From assembly GCA_022573095.1 (NCBI GenBank), contig JACZUR010000037.1, forward strand, positions 1 through 12,598: a stretch of DNA of 12,598 nt, read 5' to 3'. This DNA comes from Gemmatimonadota bacterium (GTDB lineage Bacteria; Gemmatimonadota; Gemmatimonadetes; Gemmatimonadales; GWC2-71-9). The notes beneath the pieces were generated by a model. The model saw nothing but the letters and a program-made list of their open reading frames with translations, searched no databases and was not told where the DNA came from. The translations under genes were made by a program, and so were the position numbers. Below, piece after piece: positions 1-5,897 of the stretch. The first letter of the stretch is position 1. Each line of letters begins with the position of its first letter.

Positions 1-667
1 GTATCTCCTCCTCAAGAGTTCCGAGCCGGCAGTCGCTCAGACTCAATCCCCATATTCTCCGCGCCGGATGGAGAAGATCAATATCCCTCAGGCGGCTCAG
101 GGCTGGTTCGATCCTGTTCAGTATCATGCGCGTCTCTAATAGAGGGAGATCAAAACTTCTGCCGTTAAATGTTACAATTTGATCAAAATCTTTCGCTTTA
201 TCGGCAAGCAGATTGAGCATCGGGGCTTCCTCATCGTAATCCCTCATGAATAACTGCTCGACGATGAATTTATTTCCCAGAAAGTATCCCAATCCTATAA
301 GGAAAGCCGCTGTCCCCGTACCTCCCGCAAGACCGGTCGTCTCCGTGTCGAGGAACAAAACTTTGCGGTGGTCGAACCTGAATTCACTGCCGGTCGGAGA
401 GAGAATCTTCAGGTCCTTACCGTTCAATTCATCTATGCTTCCAATTTCGTAATCTCCATGAATATGATCCAAATCATATGTGTGTCTGGCTAAGAACAGC
501 TCTCCGCTGCTCGTCGGCACGTAAGAACCCGTCACATATTTCGAGAGGTCGCTTTCCGCCGGCTTCTTTTCTTTGGCTATCTCAGTGATAGTCGAAACGT
601 CCATCCCGCAGGAGGGACAGAATTTATTGGATTCCGGGACATCAGTGGCGCAGCGAGGACAAAACAT
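1..667 (-). CDS. MrfB/YprB-like DEDD exonuclease with N-terminal zinc ribbon (partial, C-terminus off left edge)
   Basis: I translated the reverse strand from the ATG at 665-667; the frame stays open to the window edge (222 codons). Residues 1-21 form a small zinc ribbon with two CPxC-type pairs (Cys3, Cys6, Cys17, Cys20). After a linker, residues about 103-222 match the RNase H-like/DnaQ-like YprB family: FLDTETTGL with Asp107 and Glu109 as the Exo I metal ligands, a glycine-rich GGTGT stretch, TFNGRSFDLPLLETR with Asp173 as the Exo II Asp, and a DIDLLHPARR segment. The last Exo III Asp should lie beyond the edge. In Bacillus the homologue MrfB works with the helicase MrfA in repair of mitomycin C damage; a similar DNA-repair role here is inference, and the partner helicase is not in the window. 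The SD upstream is weak (AGAGA). Codons favour AAA, ATA and AGA, unlike the neighbours. Family call is firm, role is not. Confidence 0.85.
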   Translation of the reverse strand, partial: MFCPRCATDVPESNKFCPSCGMDVSTITEIAKEKKPAESDLSKYVTGSYVPTSSGELFLARHTYDLDHIHGDYEIGSIDELNGKDLKILSPTGSEFRFDHRKVLFLDTETTGLAGGTGTAAFLIGLGYFLGNKFIVEQLFMRDYDEEAPMLNLLADKAKDFDQIVTFNGRSFDLPLLETRMILNRIEPALSRLRDIDLLHPARRIWGLSLSDCRLGTLEEEI

Positions 668-671
668 AAGG

Positions 672-690
672 TCTCTAGACGAATTAGAGA
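672..690. repeat. Short inverted repeat in the leader of the exonuclease gene
   Basis: TCTCTA (672-677) and TAGAGA (685-690) are perfect inverted copies separated by 7 bases. They lie 5 bases upstream of the minus-strand ATG, so in RNA they would form a 6-bp, AU-rich hairpin over the ribosome entry site, or as DNA could be a small operator. The stem is short and could be chance. Confidence 0.3.
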
Positions 691-800
691 AAAGATACCG
701 GGTCAGAGTGCGGGGTCAAGGATACTCCCTTGCACGTAGTTGAAAGTGGCGATAGCCTCCTGTACCCATGGTCATGTCACCAATCCGCTCAATGTTCCGT

Positions 801-805
801 AAGGT
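801..805 (+). promoter_or_regulatory. Ribosome binding site of the TM2 gene
   Basis: AAGGT at 801-805 lies 6 bases ahead of the ATG at 812. This supports that start over later in-frame codons, which would cut into the region just before the first membrane segment. The remaining 130 bp between the two divergent genes must hold both promoters, but I could not recognise clear -35/-10 boxes. Confidence 0.6.
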
Positions 806-811
806 AACGAT

Positions 812-1222
812 ATGATAGAAACGGATGAGTGGGACGATCTTCCAGAGGCTTCGAGTAAATCACGGGCGATAGCTCTGCTGATGGCGGCAGTGCCGCCGCT
901 CGGCGTATTCGGTGGTCATCGCTTCTACGCCGGAAAGATCGGTACCGGTTTTCTGATGTTGCTCACTGCCGGCGGCGGAGGACTTTGGTGGCTTTATGAT
1001 CTGGTTCTTGTGGCATTTGGCTCGTTCCGGGACGCAGACGGGCGGCGCATATCAAGATGGACCGAAGGCGAGTCTGAGGATGCTCATGAGAAACTGCCAG
1101 GCCGCACCGCGCAGGAGATCTTCGACGAGTTGTATGCCCTCCGTTCTGAGGTTGAAGAATTGGGAGAGCGAGTCGACTTCACCGAGAGATTGCTCTCGGA
1201 TCCCCGAAAAAAATCTGGCTAA
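812..1222 (+). CDS. TM2-domain membrane protein with C-terminal helical tail
   Basis: This is a 136-residue protein. Residues 18-80 are a TM2 domain: a first membrane helix (about 18-34), the conserved GGHRFYAGKIGTG loop (34-46), a second helix ending in GGGGLWWLYDL (54-64), and the closing GSFRDADGRRI (70-80). Residues 98-128 are charged and helical, likely a coiled coil; the ERVDFTERLLSD end resembles the tail of PspB/PspC-type envelope stress proteins, which is a resemblance by eye only. TM2 proteins sit in the cytoplasmic membrane; their biochemical role in bacteria is generally unknown. An A7 run (1207-1213) lies ten bases before the stop and could be a slippage or sequencing-error spot, but a shift there would change only the last few residues. 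The gene stands alone, divergent from the exonuclease gene. Confidence 0.9.
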   Translation: MIETDEWDDLPEASSKSRAIALLMAAVPPLGVFGGHRFYAGKIGTGFLMLLTAGGGGLWWLYDLVLVAFGSFRDADGRRISRWTEGESEDAHEKLPGRTAQEIFDELYALRSEVEELGERVDFTERLLSDPRKKSG

Positions 1223-1223
1223 T

Positions 1224-1274
1224 CGCCATCGCCCCCGGGTGGTTATGGCGCAGGGGTCCGATACCGTCTACCCG
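1224..1274. repeat. Overlapping inverted repeats after the TM2 stop codon
   Basis: CGCCAT (1224-1229) pairs with ATGGCG (1245-1250). CGGGTGG (1236-1242) pairs with CTACCCG (1268-1274), with one G-T wobble. The 5' arm of the second lies in the loop of the first, so the two stems would be alternatives or form a pseudoknot. There is no T-run, so it is not a textbook intrinsic terminator, though it could stall polymerase or protect the 3' end of the TM2 mRNA. Confidence 0.3.
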
Positions 1275-1586
1275 TGCGTCGCAGACCAAATGTTGTTCTC
1301 GCGATCGATGTCGGGAAATATCCCCGAGATAAACGGGCATGGCATATCCCCACATCCGTAATGATGATCCTGATTCCTGAGTCGGCTGCAGACACCCCCG
1401 TCACCGACTGGTCCAACGCCCAGGTCTCGTAATACCAACTGTGCCAATCCCCCCGGATTCATGACGCCAAACCCATATTATCCGTCTCTTGGGATGCACG
1501 TTGGCCAAGAAAACTCTCAAGGGGTCGTCAGGCGAGTTAGCGGCCGGAGCCGGCATTTGGAGGTTCTGACTGCAAACGACTATGCC

Positions 1587-1592
1587 AAGGGA
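1587..1592 (+). promoter_or_regulatory. Ribosome binding site of the dehydrogenase gene
   Basis: AAGGGA at 1587-1592 is 6 bases before the ATG at 1599 and fixes that start, which also gives the Rossmann fold its first strand immediately after Met1. Confidence 0.65.
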
Positions 1593-1598
1593 CCATAG

Positions 1599-2732
1599 AT
1601 GAAGATCGTCGTGCTAGGGTGTGGCCGGGTGGGGAGCGCAATCGCGCGTGACCTAGCTGCGGGTTCCGATGTCGAGGTCACAGTCGTAGATCGCTCGCGA
1701 GAACTGCTGCAGCATTTGGCGGCCGTTGCGCCGGTTAAAACAGTGGCAACAAATCTGCAGAGCCGTGATGCGATCGCCTCGGCAATTGCAATTGCTGATC
1801 TGGTAGTATCGGCCGTTCCGGGTTTCATGGGGCACGTAACGCTCCGTACCATCATTGAGTCGGGCAAGAATGTCGTGGACATAGCGTTGGCTGAGGAAGA
1901 TCCTATGCAACTCGATGAGCTCGCTCGGCAGCGGGATGTTACTGCAGTCGTGGACTGCGGAGTTGCTCCGGGACTCAGCAATATTATAGCCGGTGCTCAG
2001 ATTGCACAGATGGAACGGGTCGACAAGTTCACTTGTTTTGTAGGTGGTCTACCGGTCGAACGGGTGCCGCCGTTCGAGTACAAAGCTCCCTTCTCTCCAA
2101 TTGACGTCATCGAAGAGTACACCCGCCCCGCGCGGCTGGTCTTGAACGGAGAGGTGGTTACTCGGCCCGCATTGTCGGATCTGGAGGAGATCGAGTTCAA
2201 GGAACTTGGCAGGCTGGAGGCGTTCAACACGGATGGACTGCGCACGCTCATCAAGACGGTTTCGATCCCAATGATGAGCGAAAAAACGCTGAGGTATCCG
2301 GGTCACGTCGACACAATCTTGTTGTTGAGGGACCTGGGTCTCTTGGCTCGGGAACCCGTAACGGTCCGCGACCAGATGGCCGCACCGCTCGAGTTGACGA
2401 CGGAGCTCCTTTTCAAACATTGGGCCTATAGTGAGGGAGAGGCTGACCTCACTGTAATGCGCGTTGAGGTCGAAGGCATCGAAGACGGCAAGGCCGTCCT
2501 GCGCGAGTTCGATATGCTCGATTACTACGACGAAGCGTCTGGTGTGTCTTCGATGGCCCGCACAACGGGCTACACCTGTAACGCCGCGGTCCAACTCATT
2601 GCCAGCGGACGGTACTCGCGTCCTGGCGTATCGCCACCTGAGTTCCTGGGAATGGATGGGTTCTTTCCGGATGTGAAGGCCTATCTCTCTGAGCGCGGTG
2701 TCGGACTGCGAGAATCAACACGGTCCGGTTAG
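1599..2732 (+). CDS. Saccharopine dehydrogenase-like (LOR/SDH family) oxidoreductase
   Basis: This is a 377-residue cytosolic protein. The N-terminus is a Rossmann fold: KIVVLGCGRVG has the GxGxxG loop at residues 7-12 and an acidic residue (Asp31) at the end of the second strand, which usually favours NAD(H); the Arg that follows leaves NADP(H) possible. The central DCGVAPGLSNIIAG segment (about residues 118-131) and the later KTLRYPGHVDTI segment are hallmarks of the saccharopine dehydrogenase C-terminal/catalytic family, as in lysine degradation or alpha-aminoadipate metabolism. Length fits the single-domain bacterial enzymes. The exact substrate cannot be read from sequence; related proteins also act on other opine-like or carboxylated amines. 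The gene converges on a dimethylargininase-like gene with only 21 bp between stop codons, so both act on basic amino acid derivatives but are not in one operon. No lysine-ketoglutarate reductase domain or aldehyde dehydrogenase is present in the window. Confidence 0.88.
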   Translation: MKIVVLGCGRVGSAIARDLAAGSDVEVTVVDRSRELLQHLAAVAPVKTVATNLQSRDAIASAIAIADLVVSAVPGFMGHVTLRTIIESGKNVVDIALAEEDPMQLDELARQRDVTAVVDCGVAPGLSNIIAGAQIAQMERVDKFTCFVGGLPVERVPPFEYKAPFSPIDVIEEYTRPARLVLNGEVVTRPALSDLEEIEFKELGRLEAFNTDGLRTLIKTVSIPMMSEKTLRYPGHVDTILLLRDLGLLAREPVTVRDQMAAPLELTTELLFKHWAYSEGEADLTVMRVEVEGIEDGKAVLREFDMLDYYDEASGVSSMARTTGYTCNAAVQLIASGRYSRPGVSPPEFLGMDGFFPDVKAYLSERGVGLRESTRSG

Positions 2733-2753
2733 CCGGTACTCTTGTCCTACTGA

Positions 2754-3518
2754 CTAGGCATCGAATATTATGCTCAGACATGAGGGTCCGGCTTCGGCCT
2801 TCAGGAACTCGGAAAAATTGACTCTGTCAACCGAGAGTCCCCGCTCCGAAATGAGTTGTGCCGTCGCCGGGAATTCCGCTGGGACTAACACAGCGTTGCC
2901 AAGCGAGAGGATCCCCGCTCCAAAAGGCTCAGACGCAGGAACGTGAAGAACCTCCCTCTTTGTGAACTGTTCGGAGTCAATCCAGTCTGGGTTGCATATG
3001 ACAGTTTCGTCATCGAGCCGGGCGCATCCGGTCTTGAGATGGAGACACCCGGTAACGCGGACTATGGTTACCGTGTATCCCATCGGGCCAAGTAGATCCT
3101 GAATGTGGTGGGCGGCCGTTTCGGTAGTGCGCTTCGAGATACCGACATACACGGACCTTCCGATCGTTAGCACATCACCGCCGTCGAGTGTACAGTTGGC
3201 ATCCAGCCGTCGGATGGGTCGGTACTTTGCGAGTTCTTTCTCGATCGCGGCCGTTTCCGGTCTTCTGGCCGCAGCCCCCATCTGCGGGACGAGGGCGAGT
3301 TGGTCTAACACGACCGCACAATCCTCCACGAATGCTGAATCAGGCATGGACGCTTCCGCCGGTAGCATAGTGACATCCACGCCGGCCGCGCCGAGCCAGT
3401 CGAGGTATTGACGATGCTGCCAGGCTGCGCGGTCAACGTCGATCGGTTCACGATCGATGTGGGTCAGCTGGCACTGTGGCAGGCTTTGAGGGATGTCTCT
3501 CGTGATTGCTTGAGGCAT
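2754..3518 (-). CDS. Dimethylargininase-like amidinohydrolase (DDAH family)
   Basis: This is a 254-residue soluble enzyme of the guanidino-group modifying superfamily, predicted to hydrolyse a modified arginine (dimethylarginine to citrulline plus dimethylamine in the family's reference reaction). Visible motifs in order are DSAFVED (60-66, substrate-binding Asp66), LDGGDVL (111-117, catalytic Asp112), CLHLKTGC (158-165, catalytic His160) and the C-terminal GPSCLSIIF with nucleophile Cys247. All three catalytic residues are present. The LDGGDVL motif followed by VGISKRT resembles animal DDAH more than the EGGD form of arginine deiminases, by eye. The full length matches DDAH. Its SD is weak, and a perfect 7-bp inverted repeat sits directly upstream of the start codon, suggesting regulation there. 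The alternative is another arginine-derivative hydrolase of the same superfamily; only assay would settle the substrate. Confidence 0.88.
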   Translation of the reverse strand: MPQAITRDIPQSLPQCQLTHIDREPIDVDRAAWQHRQYLDWLGAAGVDVTMLPAEASMPDSAFVEDCAVVLDQLALVPQMGAAARRPETAAIEKELAKYRPIRRLDANCTLDGGDVLTIGRSVYVGISKRTTETAAHHIQDLLGPMGYTVTIVRVTGCLHLKTGCARLDDETVICNPDWIDSEQFTKREVLHVPASEPFGAGILSLGNAVLVPAEFPATAQLISERGLSVDRVNFSEFLKAEAGPSCLSIIFDA

Positions 3519-3520
3519 GA

Positions 3521-3549
3521 TCTAACGTCTCGGAAAGTGAAGCGTTAGA
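3521..3549. repeat. Inverted repeat directly upstream of the dimethylargininase-like gene, candidate operator or 5'-UTR hairpin
   Basis: TCTAACG (3521-3527) and CGTTAGA (3543-3549) are perfect 7-bp inverted copies with a 15-bp spacer, placing arm centres 22 bp apart, about two helical turns. The arm nearest the gene ends 2 bases from the minus-strand ATG (3518). This fits either a dimeric repressor site blocking transcription or translation start, or an RNA stem that hides the ribosome site. It lies in the 111-bp region shared with the divergent DUF1207 gene, so it could affect both. No regulator gene is adjacent. Confidence 0.45.
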
Positions 3550-3629
3550 ATGTACGCGCGGCTCTCGCCCGAAGGGAAGTTTGTTTGCGGCGAGTCCTAG
3601 CTTCTCCCTGTTATTCCAGTTGACGGAAA

Positions 3630-4472
3630 ATGCCTAGAACTTTAGTCTGCATCGCAATTTTTTGGAGCGCCACGTTGAGTGGTGCTTGCAGGGTGCACGC
3701 GCAAGAGCCGGGAAGATTCTTGCCCAGCGGCGAGTACTTGCCGCTAATCTGGTCTGACCCTCGCGCGCCGAGGACAGCCACTAAGCTTCTTGCCGTCACT
3801 CGCGGCGCGAGTGCTTTTGGCGGTGGGGTAGAGGGAGAAGCCGGACTGGGGCGGGAGTTCCCGGTATGGGTTCTGGACAAGCGTGATAACGGGGACTACA
3901 CGGTGCTCGGAGTTGGTGGCGGAGTTTGGGGACGTTTCAACATGGAAGGCGCGCGCAAAGATCATATCTCCACAGATTGGACGTTCCGCGTTCCGGTCGT
4001 GATCAAACGAGGACGAAATCTTATTCGTTTCGGTTACATACATCGTAGTTCTCACCTAGGGGATGAATACGCCGAGCGATTCGGACTCGTACTTACCGGA
4101 TTTAGCAGAGATGAACTGAACGTGCTAGCGATGAGGGAGATAGCCGCAGGTTTTCGCTTATATACTGAAGTGGCTTATGCGTTGAATGCCCAGCCGCAAG
4201 GAAGTTCCCGCTGGGTCAGTGCGATCGGATTCCAAGGTCATGCGCTGAGGTACGGGCGCGTTGCCCGACCTTTTGGGGGAGTGCATGTGAATCTCGATCA
4301 GGACTCATCGTGGCGACCCCAGATCAATGCGCAATTCGGGTTGATACTTCTGCCTAATCAGGAACGTCGTGTTAGGATAGCGGCAGAAGTGCATGTGGGC
4401 CCTTCACCCCAGGGCGAGTTTCATCGAGTCGATGAAACTTATGTGACGTTAGGGGTCTATATTGATTTGTAA
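3630..4472 (+). CDS. DUF1207 family exported protein, probable outer-membrane beta-barrel
   Basis: This is a 280-residue protein with a Sec signal peptide (residues 1-25, cleavage likely after VHA, before Gln25); the Cys in the signal is not in a good lipobox. The mature part begins with the DUF1207 signature FLPSGEYLPLIWSDPRAP (residues about 30-47). A Gly-rich beta segment follows, and then the most conserved block, an RxGxIHRSSHLGDEY motif (about residues 132-146). Alternating hydrophobic strands and a C-terminus of YVTLGVYIDL, ending on a hydrophobic residue, fit an outer-membrane barrel. The family has no established function. The start is supported by GACGG 4 bases upstream. It is followed after 27 bp by the phosphodiesterase gene, which has its own strong SD, so the two are probably co-transcribed and both act outside the cytoplasmic membrane. 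Confidence 0.82.
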   Translation: MPRTLVCIAIFWSATLSGACRVHAQEPGRFLPSGEYLPLIWSDPRAPRTATKLLAVTRGASAFGGGVEGEAGLGREFPVWVLDKRDNGDYTVLGVGGGVWGRFNMEGARKDHISTDWTFRVPVVIKRGRNLIRFGYIHRSSHLGDEYAERFGLVLTGFSRDELNVLAMREIAAGFRLYTEVAYALNAQPQGSSRWVSAIGFQGHALRYGRVARPFGGVHVNLDQDSSWRPQINAQFGLILLPNQERRVRIAAEVHVGPSPQGEFHRVDETYVTLGVYIDL

Positions 4473-4483
4473 CCATCAATTTC

Positions 4484-4491
4484 GAGAGGAG
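4484..4491 (+). promoter_or_regulatory. Strong ribosome binding site fixing a GTG start
   Basis: GAGAGGAG at 4484-4491 lies 8 bases before the GTG at 4500. It is the best SD in the window and justifies the GTG start, which gives a complete signal peptide. Confidence 0.8.
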
Positions 4492-4499
4492 CTTCAGCC

Positions 4500-5765
4500 G
4501 TGACGCGTGTGTTGCAGCACAGGAGCGCGGGTTACATATGGGGCGTGGTTGCCAGTCTGCTCGCCGTGCTCCCGGCCGCCGCCTGTTCACAGGAATCCAT
4601 CATTGGTGCCTCGACGTCGTTGGAGCCGACGGTAATTCTGATATCGTTCGACGGATTCCGGTGGGACTATATCGAGATGGTTTCCACTCCGAACTTCGAC
4701 CGCCTGGTGAACAGCGGCGTCAGGGCTCGCTCTTTGATTCCGTCGTTCCCGACCAAGACTTTCCCGAATCATTACACGATCGTAACGGGCCTGTATCCCG
4801 AGCACCACGGGATCGTAGCCAATACGATGTGGGATCCCGTGTTTAACGCTAGTTACAGCCTCGGCAATCGGGATGCGGTGCAAGACGGGAGGTGGTACGG
4901 CGGTGAACCGATTTGGGTAACGGCTGAGAACCAAGGACAGATCAGCGCAATCTTCTTCTGGCCTGGTTCCGAAGCTCCTATCCAGGGCGTCCGCCCGACA
5001 CACTGGCGAATCTACGACGGTACGATTCCCAACACCGCTCGTATAGACCAGACGTTGGAGTGGCTCAGACTTCCGCCCGAGGAGCGCCCTACGTTCCTGG
5101 CCATCTATTTCAGTCAGCCAAATGATGTCGCGCATGAGCATGGAGCTGAGTCGCCGGAAGCACTGGCCGCTGTCAGCGAGATGGACGAACTTGTGGGTCA
5201 GCTGCTATCGGGGCTCGACGCCGACGGCGTGAGTGGCGATGTGAACATTATTCTCACCTCCGATCACGGAATGGTCGACCTCAGCCCTGATCGTGTGTTT
5301 CTCATCGATGATTATCTAGACCTTTCCACAGTGGATATCGTTGACATGGGTCCTGTGACCGCTCTTATCCCGCACGATGGCAGAGAGACAGAGGTTTACG
5401 AGAGCCTGGCCGGTAAGAGCTCAGGAGTCACCTTCTATTGGAAGGAAGAAATTCCCCAACGACTCCATTATTCGAACCACCGGCGCATAACTCCGATCGT
5501 AGGGATTGCGGATGAGACCTGGACCGTCACGACCCGTCCGCGTTTCGAAGCGCGGGGTTTACGAGCGGCCGACCATGGCTATGATCCTGCCTTTCTTTCG
5601 CAACACGCGATATTTGTAGCAAGTGGACCCGCATTCAAGTCCGGCGTCGTGGTGGAACCTTTTGAGAATGTGGAGATCTACAACATCATGGCCCACGTGC
5701 TGGGGCTTACCGCGGCTGCCAACGACGGAGATCTTCAAAGGGTGAGGCACGTGTTGGCTGACTGA
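4500..5765 (+). CDS. Exported nucleotide pyrophosphatase/phosphodiesterase (NPP) family protein
   Basis: This 421-residue protein is of the alkaline phosphatase superfamily and is predicted to cleave nucleotide pyrophosphate or phosphodiester bonds outside the cytoplasm. An N-terminal signal (residues 8-29) ends in PAAAC; Cys29 could be a lipid anchor, but the lipobox is weak. NPP motifs in order are SFDGFRWDY with metal ligand Asp51, PTKTFPNHY with nucleophile Thr87 and Asn90, SDHG with Asp255-His256, and ADHGYDP with His359. The remaining metal motif, normally PDxxGHxxG, reads PNDVAHEHG (207-215): His212 is kept, but the usual Asp is Asn208. The downstream ASGPAFKSG segment is typical. The order and spacing of motifs match active NPPs. 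The upstream DUF1207 gene is 27 bp away, suggesting an operon. Whether the Asn weakens the first zinc site or marks a subfamily is unknown; the reading is an unambiguous AAT codon. Confidence 0.9.
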   Translation: MTRVLQHRSAGYIWGVVASLLAVLPAAACSQESIIGASTSLEPTVILISFDGFRWDYIEMVSTPNFDRLVNSGVRARSLIPSFPTKTFPNHYTIVTGLYPEHHGIVANTMWDPVFNASYSLGNRDAVQDGRWYGGEPIWVTAENQGQISAIFFWPGSEAPIQGVRPTHWRIYDGTIPNTARIDQTLEWLRLPPEERPTFLAIYFSQPNDVAHEHGAESPEALAAVSEMDELVGQLLSGLDADGVSGDVNIILTSDHGMVDLSPDRVFLIDDYLDLSTVDIVDMGPVTALIPHDGRETEVYESLAGKSSGVTFYWKEEIPQRLHYSNHRRITPIVGIADETWTVTTRPRFEARGLRAADHGYDPAFLSQHAIFVASGPAFKSGVVVEPFENVEIYNIMAHVLGLTAAANDGDLQRVRHVLAD

Positions 5766-5801
5766 GTCGGAGTATGTTCACCGGCGTATACGACGCTCCC
5801 G

Positions 5802-5817
5802 CCTGAAGCGGATCAGG
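5802..5817. repeat. Small hairpin after the phosphodiesterase gene
   Basis: CCTGA (5802-5806) pairs with TCAGG (5813-5817) over a 6-base loop, 37 bases past the phosphodiesterase stop. There is no T-run, so it is at most a weak 3'-end element. The same 132-bp gap also holds the 8-bp palindrome CGTATACG (5785-5792) and presumably the kinase promoter, which I could not define. Confidence 0.25.
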
Positions 5818-5883
5818 ATTAGCGATGCAACGGCGAGCGTACTGCGGCTATCTAGAGTAAGGGAAGAGCGGGCCGTTTTAAGC

Positions 5884-5887
5884 GGAG
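5884..5887 (+). promoter_or_regulatory. Ribosome binding site supporting a TTG start for the kinase gene
   Basis: GGAG at 5884-5887 lies 10 bases before the TTG at 5898. In this frame the only stretch upstream is open back to a stop at 5853 and contains no ATG or GTG, so TTG is the sole upstream start that leaves the kinase domain intact. Confidence 0.55.
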
Positions 5888-5897
5888 TACAGTTGGA

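Larger units (their letters stand above)
1223..1598. other. Intergenic region, no gene recognised
   Basis: These 376 bp separate the TM2 gene from the dehydrogenase gene. Reading all frames gave only short ORFs without family motifs; the longest is a 64-codon minus-strand frame at 1268-1462 that I regard as chance. No tRNA cloverleaf or T-loop motif is visible. The first 50 bases hold two overlapping inverted repeats (listed separately). The 3' end should contain the promoter of the dehydrogenase gene, but I cannot place -35/-10 boxes with confidence. Confidence 0.6.

Noticed and set aside
1207..1213. Programmed frameshift at the A7 run of the TM2 gene
   Set aside because: The alternative frame only adds a non-conserved tail over the intergenic region; the zero-frame stop follows at once, so there is no sign of selection for a shift.
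1268..1462. 64-codon minus-strand ORF in the 376-bp gap
   Set aside because: No motif, no convincing ribosome site, and the composition does not look coding; I could not link it to any family.
1223..1598. Possible tRNA or structured RNA gene in the gap
   Set aside because: I looked for a T-loop (GTTCRA) and a 7-bp acceptor stem on both strands and found none that fit; GTTCTGACT near 1563 lacks the partner arms.
2049..2594. 181-codon minus-strand ORF opposite the dehydrogenase gene
   Set aside because: It lies wholly within a gene with clear family motifs and itself shows no recognisable motif; it is a shadow frame.
4587..5141. 184-codon minus-strand ORF opposite the phosphodiesterase gene
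   Set aside because: Antisense to a conserved coding region with intact catalytic motifs and without any domain signature of its own.
5785..5792. CGTATACG palindrome ahead of the kinase gene as an operator
   Set aside because: An isolated 8-bp palindrome is expected by chance at this scale, and it lies about 106 bp from the start codon without a second copy.
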